Origin: Bacteroidota bacterium
Lineage (GTDB): Bacteria; Bacteroidota; Bacteroidia; Chitinophagales; Chitinophagaceae
Length of the DNA stretch: 64,000 bases
Direction of reading: 5' to 3'
Assembly (NCBI GenBank): GCA_023430465.1
Contig: JAEZAM010000057.1
Span: 7,838-71,837, forward strand
This document shows positions 44,970-53,642 of the stretch, piece by piece. The notes under the pieces were generated by a model. It had not been told where the DNA came from and ran no database searches. It was given only the letters and a program-made list of their open reading frames with translations. The number at the start of each line of letters is the position of its first letter. The stretch's first letter is position 1. The translations under genes and the position numbers were made by a program.

Positions 44970-45608
44970 ATGAAACATATCAGCCTGCTTAGTTGCCTCA
45001 TTTTCCTGACACTTGCAGTATCCGCACAGAAACCAAAGTTTGGATTGTTTGCCGGTCCACAGGAAACCCACTCCCGCTACTCGATTAACAGTGTGAAACA
45101 AAAGCAGGAAAGCCGGTATGGATTTTTTGCGGGTGCATCGGCCAAGATCCCGTTTGATGTGAATCTTTTCTTTGCGCCGCAATTGTTTTATAGTTCGAAA
45201 GGTTATAAAGTAAGCTATACGGAACGCGCTTTTCCACCTGATACGAATGCTGTCAACAATCAGACAAGGATACATACCGTAGAATTGGCCTTCCTGTTGC
45301 AATTTGATTTTGGGAAAAGCGCCAATCATCTTTTCATGCGCCTGGGACCTTCCCTCGATTTCCAATTGTCGGGCCGAGAGAAGTTTCAACTCGAAGACAA
45401 TTCTGTGGTGGACCGAAAGATGGTGTATGGTTTTGCGGAGTATGGGCATTATGCGGCGAGCATGTTGCTTCAGGCAGGTTTCGAGACAAAGGCCGGGTGG
45501 ATTTTCACGGGCCATTATACCCACGGATTGGGAAATCTGAACAATGCCGATGACGGACCACGCATCTTACACCGGGCCTTGGGCTTAAGTGTTGGCAAAT
45601 ACCTTTAG
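44970..45608 (+). CDS. Outer-membrane beta-barrel protein (PorT-like)
   Basis: A 212-residue protein with signal peptide MKHISLLSCLIFLTLAVSAQ. The rest has amphipathic strands typical of the small outer-membrane barrel family of Bacteroidota: FGLFAGPQETHSRYSI, YGFFAGASAKIPFDVNLFFAPQLFYSSKGYK, VELAFLLQFDFG, ending RALGLSVGKYL. Specific role unknown; the PorT name refers to fold only. It stands alone, with a long structured spacer behind it. Confidence 0.72.
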   Translation: MKHISLLSCLIFLTLAVSAQKPKFGLFAGPQETHSRYSINSVKQKQESRYGFFAGASAKIPFDVNLFFAPQLFYSSKGYKVSYTERAFPPDTNAVNNQTRIHTVELAFLLQFDFGKSANHLFMRLGPSLDFQLSGREKFQLEDNSVVDRKMVYGFAEYGHYAASMLLQAGFETKAGWIFTGHYTHGLGNLNNADDGPRILHRALGLSVGKYL

Positions 45609-45932
45609 ACAATCTTATGCACCTAATCTCATTTTCGTTTGTGATTGATTTTTAATTTATTGTATAAATCGATCGCCGATAATTCTTTCAGTTTGTGGAG
45701 AACTACTAATGATATTATTGAATAAATCGGGGGTCCGGACTTGCCAGTTCCGGGGTTTGCACTATCTTTATCCCCTGTCCCTCTAGAGATGAAGACTGGT
45801 CTCCAGCATTACACTCAGGGCTATAGCCGGCGAAGGCCGCTGTAACCCAATATCCTCCACAAGATCGCAACGTATATATCCATTGGAATTCCTCCGATCA
45901 GTACCTTTTTTGTCAACAAGCCGTTAACCGCC
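45609..45932. other. 324-bp spacer with promoter and structured leader for the dockerin gene
   Basis: A promoter TTG (45741-45743), 19 bp, TATCTTTA (45763-45770) is visible, inside or next to a small hairpin (CCGGA/TCCGG, 45735-45752). Downstream lies a ~155-nt leader with several stems (separate entry). No ORF supported. Confidence 0.5.
45807..45845 (+). promoter_or_regulatory. Three-way-junction-like stem set in the dockerin gene leader
   Basis: TTACA (45809-45813) can pair with TGTAA (45841-45845) and encloses two hairpins: GGC-TATA-GCC (45819-45828) and GGC-GAAG-GCC (45829-45838). It matches no riboswitch class I know. It may be a regulatory fold or chance. Confidence 0.3.
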
Positions 45933-48900
45933 ATGCAAGGGATTTTCCAGATGTGTACCTATCGAAAGCAATTTTTCGTTGCTATCCTTCTCTCTTTATC
46001 TATTCTTTCCAATGCGCAGAACCCGATAGTTGTTGAAAATGCCAACCTGGGCAACCCCTCAACAGAATGGGATGTGGTGGGTGCAGGTGACCTCAGCATC
46101 CAGGGTTTTGCCACGGATATCAGTGTCAACAAAGGCGGCACCGTTCGTTTCAAGATCGATACAGATGCGAGTGACTATACAATAGATATATATCGTCTGG
46201 GTTATTATAATGGTTTGGGTGCGCGCAAATGGGGTACAGGCACCATCACGGCCACCCTGCCCCAGAATCAACCCGATCCCGAAGAAGATGAAGAAACCGG
46301 TCTTGTTGATTGCGGCAACTGGGCAGAATCTGCCATCTGGAATGTGCCGACCAATGCCGTATCAGGTATTTACATTGCCCGCCTCAAGCGTACAGACACA
46401 CAAGGTGCCAGCCACATTGTTTTCATCGTAAGAGATGATGCCAGCACAGCCGATCTTTTTTTCCAAACCTCCGATGCCACCTGGCAGGCTTACAATACGT
46501 ACGGTGGAAACAGCCTTTATACAGGTGCTACCAATTTCCCACAGGGGCATGCTGCCAAGGTGAGTTATAACCGCCCATTCGTGACCCGTGGCAACGCCGC
46601 GGAAGACTGGCTGTTCAATTGTGAATACCCCATGATCCGTTTCCTCGAAAAAAACGGATATAATATCAGCTACACAACCAACGTGGATGTTGCCCGATTC
46701 GGCAGCCAGCTCCTCAACCATAAAGTTTTTCTTTCCGTAGGCCATGATGAATACTGGTCTGCCGAACAACGGAACAATGTGGAAGCCGCGCGCAACGCAG
46801 GTATTCACCTGGCATTCTTCAGCGGTAATGAGGTCTATTGGAAAACAAGATGGGAAAACAGCATCGACGGTTCCAACACGGCTTATCGCACCCTGGTTTG
46901 CTATAAAGAAGGCACACTGGGCGAGGTTGTTTGCGGAGAGAAATGTGATCAGACATCCAACATATGGACAGGTCTGTGGAGAACGGGTGGCGAATACGAT
47001 GCAGGCAAACCGGAGAATGCACTCACCGGCCAGATCAGTTGGGAACTCGGTACATCCTCGATAAAAGTGCCGGGCTCTTATGCCAATCTTCGCTTCTGGA
47101 GAAGCACTACCATCGCCAACCTTGGTGGTGAAGACGAAGCCACCCTGCCATTCGGAACATTGGGCTACGAGTGGAACCCTGAACAATACCCCGAATACTA
47201 CCCGAGCGGCCGGATCACCATGTCACGTACCACCATCGGTGGAAAAACGCATAAGCTTTCCCTGTATAAACATGCGAGCGGTGCCTATGTATTTGGCGCC
47301 GGTACGGTACAGTGGATGTGGGGCCTCGACAACGTACACGATCGCGGCAATCTGCCTGTGGATATCCGAATGCAGCAGGCGACCGTCAACCTTTTTGCCG
47401 ACATGGGTGTGCAGCCCGCAACACTCCAGGGCAACCTGATTCCAGCTACGCAAACAACGGATGTAACTCCACCCACTACGACGATCGCATTCCCTGCCAA
47501 CAATGGCAATGTAACGGATGGTGTTCCAGTCACTATCAGCGGAACAGCCTCCGATGTCGGTGGTGTTGTGGCCGGTGTGGAAATATCCACAGACGGTGGC
47601 CTTACCTGGAAAGTAGCGAATGGAACCAGCAGTTGGACCTATGTGTGGTATCCCGGTGCCCCCGGAACCGCCGTTATCAAGGTTCGCGGCTTCGATGATT
47701 CAGGAAATGTACAGGCCGAGCCATCAGCTCCGGCTCCAAATGCGATCACAGTAACGATCGCCGCGCCGGTCTGTCCATGTACTTTATTTGACCCGACCTC
47801 CACTCCTCAAAACACCAACGTATTCGATAACCAGGGCGGCATCGAACTGGGTTTGAAATTCAAATCAAACATCACAGGCTATATCACCGGCATGCGTTTC
47901 TATAAGAGCACCAGTGATGTGGGAACACATACCGTGTCATTATGGGATCTGAACGGATCATTGATCACGCAGACCATCGCGCTGAATGAAACAGCTTCCG
48001 GATGGCAGCAGGTTGATTTCCCCTCACCTGCACCCGTGGTTGCCAACCAGGTATATGTGATCTCCTATCATAGCCCCACAGGTTACTATGCGGAAACGCC
48101 GCTGTACTTCAACCAGGGTCCACGGATCAATGGTCCATTAACCGCACTGGCCAATGCAGATGTGGACGGACCGAACGGAGTATATAAATATTCTTCGTCT
48201 GCGGTTTTCCCTGACGAAACATATGCGGCAACACACTACTTCCTCGATGTAGTATTCAATACAGAGATAACGCCGGATGTAACACCGCCGATCATCATCT
48301 CTACCACTCCGTCTAATTTCTCTACGCAGGTGGCAGCAAATGCACCAGTAAGAGTGAGGTTCAATGAATTCCTGAATGCTGCTACTGTGACCGCAGCGAA
48401 TTTCGAGCTCCGTGATGCCGGCAATGCGGTGGTGCCTGCGACCATTACGATCCAACCAACACAGATCACGCTGACCCCGGTTGCTCCTTACAACTATGCG
48501 GCTACGTATACCGTGAACGTGAAAGGCGGACCCTCCGGTATCGCTGATGTTGCGGGTAACCCACTGGCAGCCGATACAAGTTGGTCATTCACTGTTGCAG
48601 ATCCTCCAGGCCTGCCACCCGGTGAAGGTGCAGGTGGCCCGATCCTGGTAATCAGCACCGCCAGCAATCCATTCAGCCGATACACTGCAGAGATCCTGCG
48701 GGCTGAAGGTCTCAACGGGTTTGAAGCCAAAGATATTTCCGAGGTAGATGCCTCTGTGCTCAATAACTACGATGTCGTTATCCTGGGAGAGATGGTAACA
48801 GATGGTACACAGGCAGCCATGTTCGATACGTGGGTGAATGCCGGTGGTACACTGGTAGCCTTCCGCCCCTCAGTCGCACTCGCACCGCTGATGGGTATCA

Positions 48901-50846
48901 CCAAAGTTCCCGGATCACTCACTGATCAATATCTGCTGATCAACAATGCATCCGGCCCCGGCGCGGGTATTGTGGGTGAAACGATCCAGTTCCATGGAAC
49001 TGCTGACCTCTATACATTGAACGGCGCAACAGTTCTTGCTACATTATATTCATCGGTAAATACGGCAACGACCAACCCGGCCATTACAACACGCAGTGTA
49101 GGTGCCAATGGCGGTCGTGCCATAGCCTTTACATATGATCTTCCGAAATCGATCGTGTACACGCGCCAGGGTAACCCGGCATGGGCGGGCCAGAAACGTG
49201 ATGGCACCTCCGGTCCGATCCGTTCCGATGATATGTTCTTCGGGGGTGGGGAACCGAACTGGATAAACCTCGACAAGGTCGCTATTCCGCAGGCAGATGA
49301 GCAACAGCGCCTGCTTACCAATATCATTATCCAGGGCAACCTGCACCGCAAACCAATGCCACGCTTCTGGTTCCTGCCCGACGGTCACAAGGCGGCTGTG
49401 GTGATGAGCGGTGATGATCATGCAAACAATGGAACAGAAGGTCGCTTCAATATTCATACGACTCAGGGGCCGAACACCATGCAGGATGTGCTGGACTGGA
49501 AAGCGGTTCGCGCTACCTCCTACCTGTTCCTGAATACACCAATCACCAACGCCACTGCCTCATCGTTGCAGGGCCAGGGATTTGAGATCGGGTTGCATAT
49601 GCTCACAGGGGGCGGTTGCCAGAATTATACCCCCAGCAACTATGCCGCTGACCTCCAGACACAACTTGCAGAATTCGCGCTGCTGTTCCCCGGCGTCTCG
49701 GCTCCGGTCACCATGCGCCACCACTGTATTGCCTGGAGCGACTGGGCATCTGCAGCCAAGATACAGGCTCAGAATGGTATCAGGCTGGATGTGAACTATT
49801 ATTACTGGCCGGCACAATTTGTACAGAACCGCTCCGGTATGTTTACAGGGTCAGGTATGCCCATGCGCTTTGCTGACCTCGACGGATCACTGATCGATTG
49901 CTACCAGGTTGCTACTCAGATGACGGATGAATCCGGTATCAATTATACCCAGTTTACCAATGAACTGCTCGACCGCGCAGTAGGTCCGCAAGGCTACTAT
50001 GGCGTCTTCTGTGCCAATATGCACACGGATTCAGCACAGCATATCGGAGCCACCTCCATTATTAACTCAGCGCAGGCGCGGGGAGTGCCGGTGATCTCAG
50101 CGAAGCAGATGCTGACATGGCTGGATGGCCGGAACAATTCGTCCTTCGGACCGATGACCTGGAATAACAATGTACTGTCCTTCACCATGGATATCCGTCA
50201 CGCTGCAAGAGGCATCCAGGCGATGGTGCCGTTATATGCAGCCACAGGGGTGCTGTCAACAGTCACGATCGATGGCAACCCTGTTCCGTTTACAATAAAA
50301 ATGATCAAGGGCATAGAATATGGCTTCTTCAATGCATCCTCAGGGGCTGTTGAGGCGACCTATGCCGCCGCTTCGACCGGCTCGATCAGCGGATCGGTGA
50401 CGCTGCAGGGAAGACCGGCAGCACCTAATGCGCGCTGGGAAGTTCCGCTCACCGTCAACCTTTACGCAGCCGGAAATACGGCAACGCCTGCTTATACTTT
50501 TAACGTAACTACCGACCAAAATGGTAAGTTTACGATAAATGACATACCTTCCGGCTCCTTTACGATCACCGTAAAGAATTCACATACACTCCGCCGGGTT
50601 GTAAGTAACCACCTGATAACGCCCGGTGTGAACAATTTAAACTTCGGTATCCTACGAGAAGGTGATGTGAACAATTCGAATTTTATTACGGGACAGGATT
50701 TGAGTATTCTGCTGCTTTCTTATCTGAAAGTTGCGGGTCATCCAAATTTCACAATTAACGCGGATTTGAATGGTGATGGCTTTATTACGGGTCAGGATTT
50801 AGCTCTCTTATTGCTGAACTATAACTCGGCAGGTGAGAATCCATAA
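45933..50846 (+). CDS. Giant secreted multidomain protein: dimethylformamidase-like, DUF4082, Ig, deacetylase-like and C-terminal dockerin
   Basis: A 1,637-residue protein with a signal peptide (ATG 45951 is an alternative start). Order by eye: an N,N-dimethylformamidase large-subunit-like domain (~30-470: RLGYYNGLGARKWGTG, SVGHDEYWSAEQRNN, FFSGNEVYWKTRW); an Ig-like domain (~513-610); DUF4082 (~616-775); an SbsA-type Ig domain (~780-885); a GATase/ThuA-like domain (~900-1110: YDVVILGEMVTDGTQAAMFD); a divergent polysaccharide-deacetylase-like domain (~1140-1410: AAVVMSGDDHANNGTEG, FEIGLHM, TMRHHC); a carboxypeptidase-regulatory-like domain (~1500-1570); and a dockerin type I domain (1578-1637). 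The dockerin has two Ca-loops, DVNNSNFITGQD and DLNGDGFITGQD. It has no T9SS sorting domain of its own. The next gene, 35 bp on, encodes a cohesin-like partner. Confidence 0.75.
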   Translation: MQGIFQMCTYRKQFFVAILLSLSILSNAQNPIVVENANLGNPSTEWDVVGAGDLSIQGFATDISVNKGGTVRFKIDTDASDYTIDIYRLGYYNGLGARKWGTGTITATLPQNQPDPEEDEETGLVDCGNWAESAIWNVPTNAVSGIYIARLKRTDTQGASHIVFIVRDDASTADLFFQTSDATWQAYNTYGGNSLYTGATNFPQGHAAKVSYNRPFVTRGNAAEDWLFNCEYPMIRFLEKNGYNISYTTNVDVARFGSQLLNHKVFLSVGHDEYWSAEQRNNVEAARNAGIHLAFFSGNEVYWKTRWENSIDGSNTAYRTLVCYKEGTLGEVVCGEKCDQTSNIWTGLWRTGGEYDAGKPENALTGQISWELGTSSIKVPGSYANLRFWRSTTIANLGGEDEATLPFGTLGYEWNPEQYPEYYPSGRITMSRTTIGGKTHKLSLYKHASGAYVFGAGTVQWMWGLDNVHDRGNLPVDIRMQQATVNLFADMGVQPATLQGNLIPATQTTDVTPPTTTIAFPANNGNVTDGVPVTISGTASDVGGVVAGVEISTDGGLTWKVANGTSSWTYVWYPGAPGTAVIKVRGFDDSGNVQAEPSAPAPNAITVTIAAPVCPCTLFDPTSTPQNTNVFDNQGGIELGLKFKSNITGYITGMRFYKSTSDVGTHTVSLWDLNGSLITQTIALNETASGWQQVDFPSPAPVVANQVYVISYHSPTGYYAETPLYFNQGPRINGPLTALANADVDGPNGVYKYSSSAVFPDETYAATHYFLDVVFNTEITPDVTPPIIISTTPSNFSTQVAANAPVRVRFNEFLNAATVTAANFELRDAGNAVVPATITIQPTQITLTPVAPYNYAATYTVNVKGGPSGIADVAGNPLAADTSWSFTVADPPGLPPGEGAGGPILVISTASNPFSRYTAEILRAEGLNGFEAKDISEVDASVLNNYDVVILGEMVTDGTQAAMFDTWVNAGGTLVAFRPSVALAPLMGITKVPGSLTDQYLLINNASGPGAGIVGETIQFHGTADLYTLNGATVLATLYSSVNTATTNPAITTRSVGANGGRAIAFTYDLPKSIVYTRQGNPAWAGQKRDGTSGPIRSDDMFFGGGEPNWINLDKVAIPQADEQQRLLTNIIIQGNLHRKPMPRFWFLPDGHKAAVVMSGDDHANNGTEGRFNIHTTQGPNTMQDVLDWKAVRATSYLFLNTPITNATASSLQGQGFEIGLHMLTGGGCQNYTPSNYAADLQTQLAEFALLFPGVSAPVTMRHHCIAWSDWASAAKIQAQNGIRLDVNYYYWPAQFVQNRSGMFTGSGMPMRFADLDGSLIDCYQVATQMTDESGINYTQFTNELLDRAVGPQGYYGVFCANMHTDSAQHIGATSIINSAQARGVPVISAKQMLTWLDGRNNSSFGPMTWNNNVLSFTMDIRHAARGIQAMVPLYAATGVLSTVTIDGNPVPFTIKMIKGIEYGFFNASSGAVEATYAAASTGSISGSVTLQGRPAAPNARWEVPLTVNLYAAGNTATPAYTFNVTTDQNGKFTINDIPSGSFTITVKNSHTLRRVVSNHLITPGVNNLNFGILREGDVNNSNFITGQDLSILLLSYLKVAGHPNFTINADLNGDGFITGQDLALLLLNYNSAGENP

Positions 50847-50881
50847 CAGCGGAATCGAACTCTACATATACTAATTCTAAA

Positions 50882-52765
50882 ATGAAAACAATGAACCGGA
50901 CTTCTACCAAAACAAAGCGCCCGCTACACGGGAGGCTTGCCAAGCTCTGCTTTGCCTTGCTATTCTTGTTCGTACAGAAAGCAAGTTTTGCGCAACCAGT
51001 AGACCTTTTTATCAATCCCGCGATCTCAACCGTAACAGTAGGACAAACCTTCACTGTGGATGTCCAGGTTGACTTTACTGCTCCGGGTTCGTTCAACGTG
51101 ATCGATGTGTTTCTTCAGTTCAACAACCTGGATCTTGAAGTGGTTTCAGCGCCAAATGTTCCTGCTGCTGTTACTACAACATTGTTACCCGGACTGGCCA
51201 ACGATTTCAGTTCCGTAGCAACGATGAACTCCACCGGCCGTATTGAGTACAGCCGCTTCAATTCAGGTGCTGCTGGCACTTATCCCAGCAATGATTTCGT
51301 GTATTTCAGTGTCACCTTCCGCGTTCTCCGCGTACCACCAGGAAACAGCACATCAATTACCTTCGATAGCGATCCTGGTGATGGCCTGTTTACGGGTGCA
51401 TATCTCGGAGCGGCTACTATCACTGATGAATTACTGCCTGGTGTGGTAAACGTGAGTGCAGGTGCGTGCAGCGGTTCCATTGTTAATGCAGGTTCATGTA
51501 ACGGCAATGTTACCCTCGCGCTGAACACAGCAACAGGCACAGGCCCTTTTGACCTCGTTGTAAATGGTGTGACTTATAACAACATCCCTCTTGGCGGAAC
51601 ATTCACTCCTCCTCCAACTACAGAAACCTTGAATGGTGATGATGATCCCCCCGCTGGTTCAAGTTCATTCGACGATCCTGAAGCTGGCGTTACATTGGGA
51701 CTCATTTTCCAGTCATCTCAGCCCGGCCTTGTTCGTGGCCTCCGGCTGTACAGTTCCGCCGCGCCAACGGGTACCTACAGCGGTCAGCTCTATCGTGTTT
51801 CGGATCAGGCATTGCTTGGTTCGGTAGTTTTCAACGTTACAAGCGGCAGTGACTGGTTTGAAGTTCTTTTCACAACACCAGTGGCCATCAATGCAAACAC
51901 CAACTATCTTATCAGCTACTTCACGTCTGATGCCAACTACCGCGTTATCCCGAATGATTTCACCGGTGGTTTCACCAATGGCAACTCATTGACCATTGCC
52001 AACCTGGGTGCACGTTTCGGCTATGCCGGTTCACCTGTCTACCCAACCAGTCTGACGAATAACAATTACCTGATCGACGTATTGTTTACCCCAACCACTG
52101 TTGATTACGAACTGACGAGCATCACCGATGCGATAGGTTGTGTTGCTACCGGGGCGCCGTTGCAGACATTGTCAGTGACATTTGTCGACTGCTCTACGCT
52201 CCCTGTTACCCTGCTTAATCTTTCTGCTTCACCACAGGATAACAAGATCACCCTCCGCTGGTCCACAACGTCTGAGCTGAACAACACAGGTTTCCGTATT
52301 CAGCGCTCCGTTGAAGCCGGTAATGCACGCTGGGAAGATATTGGTTTCGTAGCTGGTGCAGGCACAACTTCTGCCACCTCCAACTATAGTTATGTAGACA
52401 ACAATCTCTCCCCTCGCCGTTACTACTATCGTCTGATGCAGATCGATATCGATGGACAGGCGAAATTCACACCGGTTGTTTCTGCTACCATCAACGGCAA
52501 AGGTGAATCACTGCTTGAGCAGAACTTCCCGAATCCGTTCCGTAGCGAGACCACAACCATCCGCTTCACGCTGCCACGTACCACACAAGTGATGCTGTCT
52601 GTCTTCGACATGAACGGCCGCCTGGTGAAAGTACTGGTGAACGGAAAGAAAGATGCGGGCACACACGCTATACCGTTCAATGCGGGTTCACTTGGCTCTG
52701 GTGTTTATTACTACAAGATCCAGGCTGGCGACTTCACCGACGTGAAGAAAATGACCATCCAGTAA
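50882..52765 (+). CDS. Surface protein with cohesin-like domain, DUF4082 and T9SS type-A sorting domain
   Basis: A 627-residue protein. Signal sequence to ~38. Residues ~40-193 resemble a cohesin: VDLFINPAISTVTVGQTFTV, VQVDFTAPGSFNVIDVFLQF, NDFSSVATMNSTGRIEYSRF, DFVYFSVTFRVLRVPPGNST, ending LLPGVVNVSAG, the strand order of cellulosomal cohesins. Residues ~205-245 and ~406-435 look like one SprB-type Ig repeat (GPFDLVVNGVTYNNIPLGGT ... VDYELTSITDAIGC) split by an inserted DUF4082 (~250-405). A fibronectin-like domain follows (~445-535), then a T9SS type-A sorting domain (~545-627: LEQNFPNPFRSETTTIRF, GVYYYKIQAGDFTDVKKM). It should be exported by T9SS and anchored on the cell surface. Co-transcribed behind the dockerin gene; a strong terminator follows. 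Confidence 0.78.
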   Translation: MKTMNRTSTKTKRPLHGRLAKLCFALLFLFVQKASFAQPVDLFINPAISTVTVGQTFTVDVQVDFTAPGSFNVIDVFLQFNNLDLEVVSAPNVPAAVTTTLLPGLANDFSSVATMNSTGRIEYSRFNSGAAGTYPSNDFVYFSVTFRVLRVPPGNSTSITFDSDPGDGLFTGAYLGAATITDELLPGVVNVSAGACSGSIVNAGSCNGNVTLALNTATGTGPFDLVVNGVTYNNIPLGGTFTPPPTTETLNGDDDPPAGSSSFDDPEAGVTLGLIFQSSQPGLVRGLRLYSSAAPTGTYSGQLYRVSDQALLGSVVFNVTSGSDWFEVLFTTPVAINANTNYLISYFTSDANYRVIPNDFTGGFTNGNSLTIANLGARFGYAGSPVYPTSLTNNNYLIDVLFTPTTVDYELTSITDAIGCVATGAPLQTLSVTFVDCSTLPVTLLNLSASPQDNKITLRWSTTSELNNTGFRIQRSVEAGNARWEDIGFVAGAGTTSATSNYSYVDNNLSPRRYYYRLMQIDIDGQAKFTPVVSATINGKGESLLEQNFPNPFRSETTTIRFTLPRTTQVMLSVFDMNGRLVKVLVNGKKDAGTHAIPFNAGSLGSGVYYYKIQAGDFTDVKKMTIQ

Positions 52766-52790
52766 AATCATATCAACAGAGATCAATCCG

Positions 52791-52821
52791 GCCCCGGCAT
52801 TATTGCCGGGGCTTTTTTTTT
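52791..52821 (+). terminator. Intrinsic terminator after cohesin-like gene
   Basis: GCCCCGGCA (52791-52799), loop TTAT, TGCCGGGGC (52804-52812), then nine T. It ends the dockerin/cohesin operon. Confidence 0.95.
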
Positions 52822-52838
52822 ACCCAGCGTCGGCTTCG

Positions 52839-52846
52839 TATCTTTG
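52839..52846 (+). promoter_or_regulatory. -7 box TATCTTTG for fRMsr gene
   Basis: Exact TAnnTTTG match ending only 4 nt before the ATG, so transcription would begin at or next to the start codon. Confidence 0.55.
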
Positions 52847-52850
52847 CAAG

Positions 52851-53330
52851 ATGGCGGAAGACCTTTCAGTAATCAGTGGCACTAAAGAAGAAAAATACGA
52901 GGCGTTGATCCCGCAGATCAAGGGATTGCTGGATGGCGAAGAAGACCTTGTTGCTAACCTGGCAAATGTAGCTGCCGCGCTCCGTGAGCAGTTTGGCTGG
53001 TTCTGGGTTGGTTTTTATCTCGTGAAAAATGAGGAGCTGGTACTTGGACCTTTCCAGGGCCCCGTGGCCTGTACACGCATCCGCAAAGGCCGTGGCGTAT
53101 GCGGTAGTAGTTGGAAACAGAAGGCAACACTCATTGTTCCGGATGTCGAAAAGTTTCCGGGGCATATCGCCTGCAGCAGCCTTTCCCGTTCAGAGATCGT
53201 GGTCCCTATCATCCGCAACCGCGAGGTGCTGGGAGTGCTGGATGTCGACAGTTCCGCTCTCGACGAGTTTGATGTAACCGATCAGCATTATCTGGAACGG
53301 ATCATCTCCCTTATTCACTTCCCACAATGA
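52851..53330 (+). CDS. Free methionine-(R)-sulfoxide reductase (GAF domain)
   Basis: A 159-residue single GAF-domain enzyme reducing free methionine-(R)-sulfoxide in the cytoplasm. The three catalytic cysteines are at 74 (VACTRIRKG), 84 (GVCGSSW) and 108 (HIACSSLSRSEIVVP), with the same 10 and 24 residue spacings as the E. coli enzyme (84, 94, 118). Other landmarks: FGWFWVGFYLV near 48-58 and VLGVLDVDS. ATG 52851 is chosen since the upstream TTG lies inside the terminator. The stop overlaps the acylphosphatase ATG by 4 nt, so the two are coupled. Confidence 0.94.
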   Translation: MAEDLSVISGTKEEKYEALIPQIKGLLDGEEDLVANLANVAAALREQFGWFWVGFYLVKNEELVLGPFQGPVACTRIRKGRGVCGSSWKQKATLIVPDVEKFPGHIACSSLSRSEIVVPIIRNREVLGVLDVDSSALDEFDVTDQHYLERIISLIHFPQ

Positions 53331-53602
53331 TCCAGACAGTTTCTATAAAGGTGACAGGTATCGTACAGGGCGTGTTCTACCGCCAATCGACGAAGGCAAA
53401 GGCTTTGGAAATAAACGTTAAAGGTGAAGTAAAAAACAATCCCGATGGCAGCGTTGCGATCATTGCCACGGGCACCGATGAACAGCTCAGACAACTGGTA
53501 GAATGGTGCCACCGCGGACCGGATACCGCCGTGGTGGCGAATGTAGAGGTGAATAAGCTGCCTCGGGTGGATTATAAAGACTTCAGGGTCGTAAAGATGT
53601 GA
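53327..53602 (+). CDS. acyP: Acylphosphatase
   Basis: A 91-residue protein with the acylphosphatase signatures: GIVQGVFYRQSTKAKAL (catalytic Arg19 in the phosphate loop) and VKGEVKNNPDGSVAIIATG (catalytic Asn37), near full family length. It hydrolyses acyl phosphates such as acetyl phosphate or carbamoyl phosphate. Overlaps the fRMsr gene by 4 nt (ATGA). A 38-bp perfect palindrome begins at its stop codon and probably ends transcription. Confidence 0.92.
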   Translation: MIQTVSIKVTGIVQGVFYRQSTKAKALEINVKGEVKNNPDGSVAIIATGTDEQLRQLVEWCHRGPDTAVVANVEVNKLPRVDYKDFRVVKM

Positions 53603-53640
53603 TTTCACGCAAATCCCGAAGCTTCGGGATTTGCGTGAAA
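53603..53640. terminator. 38-bp perfect palindrome between convergent genes (TTTCACGC family)
   Basis: TTTCACGCAAATCCCGAAG (53603-53621) is followed directly by its exact reverse complement CTTCGGGATTTGCGTGAAA (53622-53640). It fills the whole gap between the stops of the acylphosphatase and threonine dehydrogenase genes, so it can serve as terminator in both directions. Confidence 0.8.
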
Positions 53641-53642
53641 CC

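Noticed and set aside
46362..47186. 274-codon minus-strand frame inside the dockerin protein gene
   Set aside because: Antisense shadow; the forward frame carries recognisable domains throughout.
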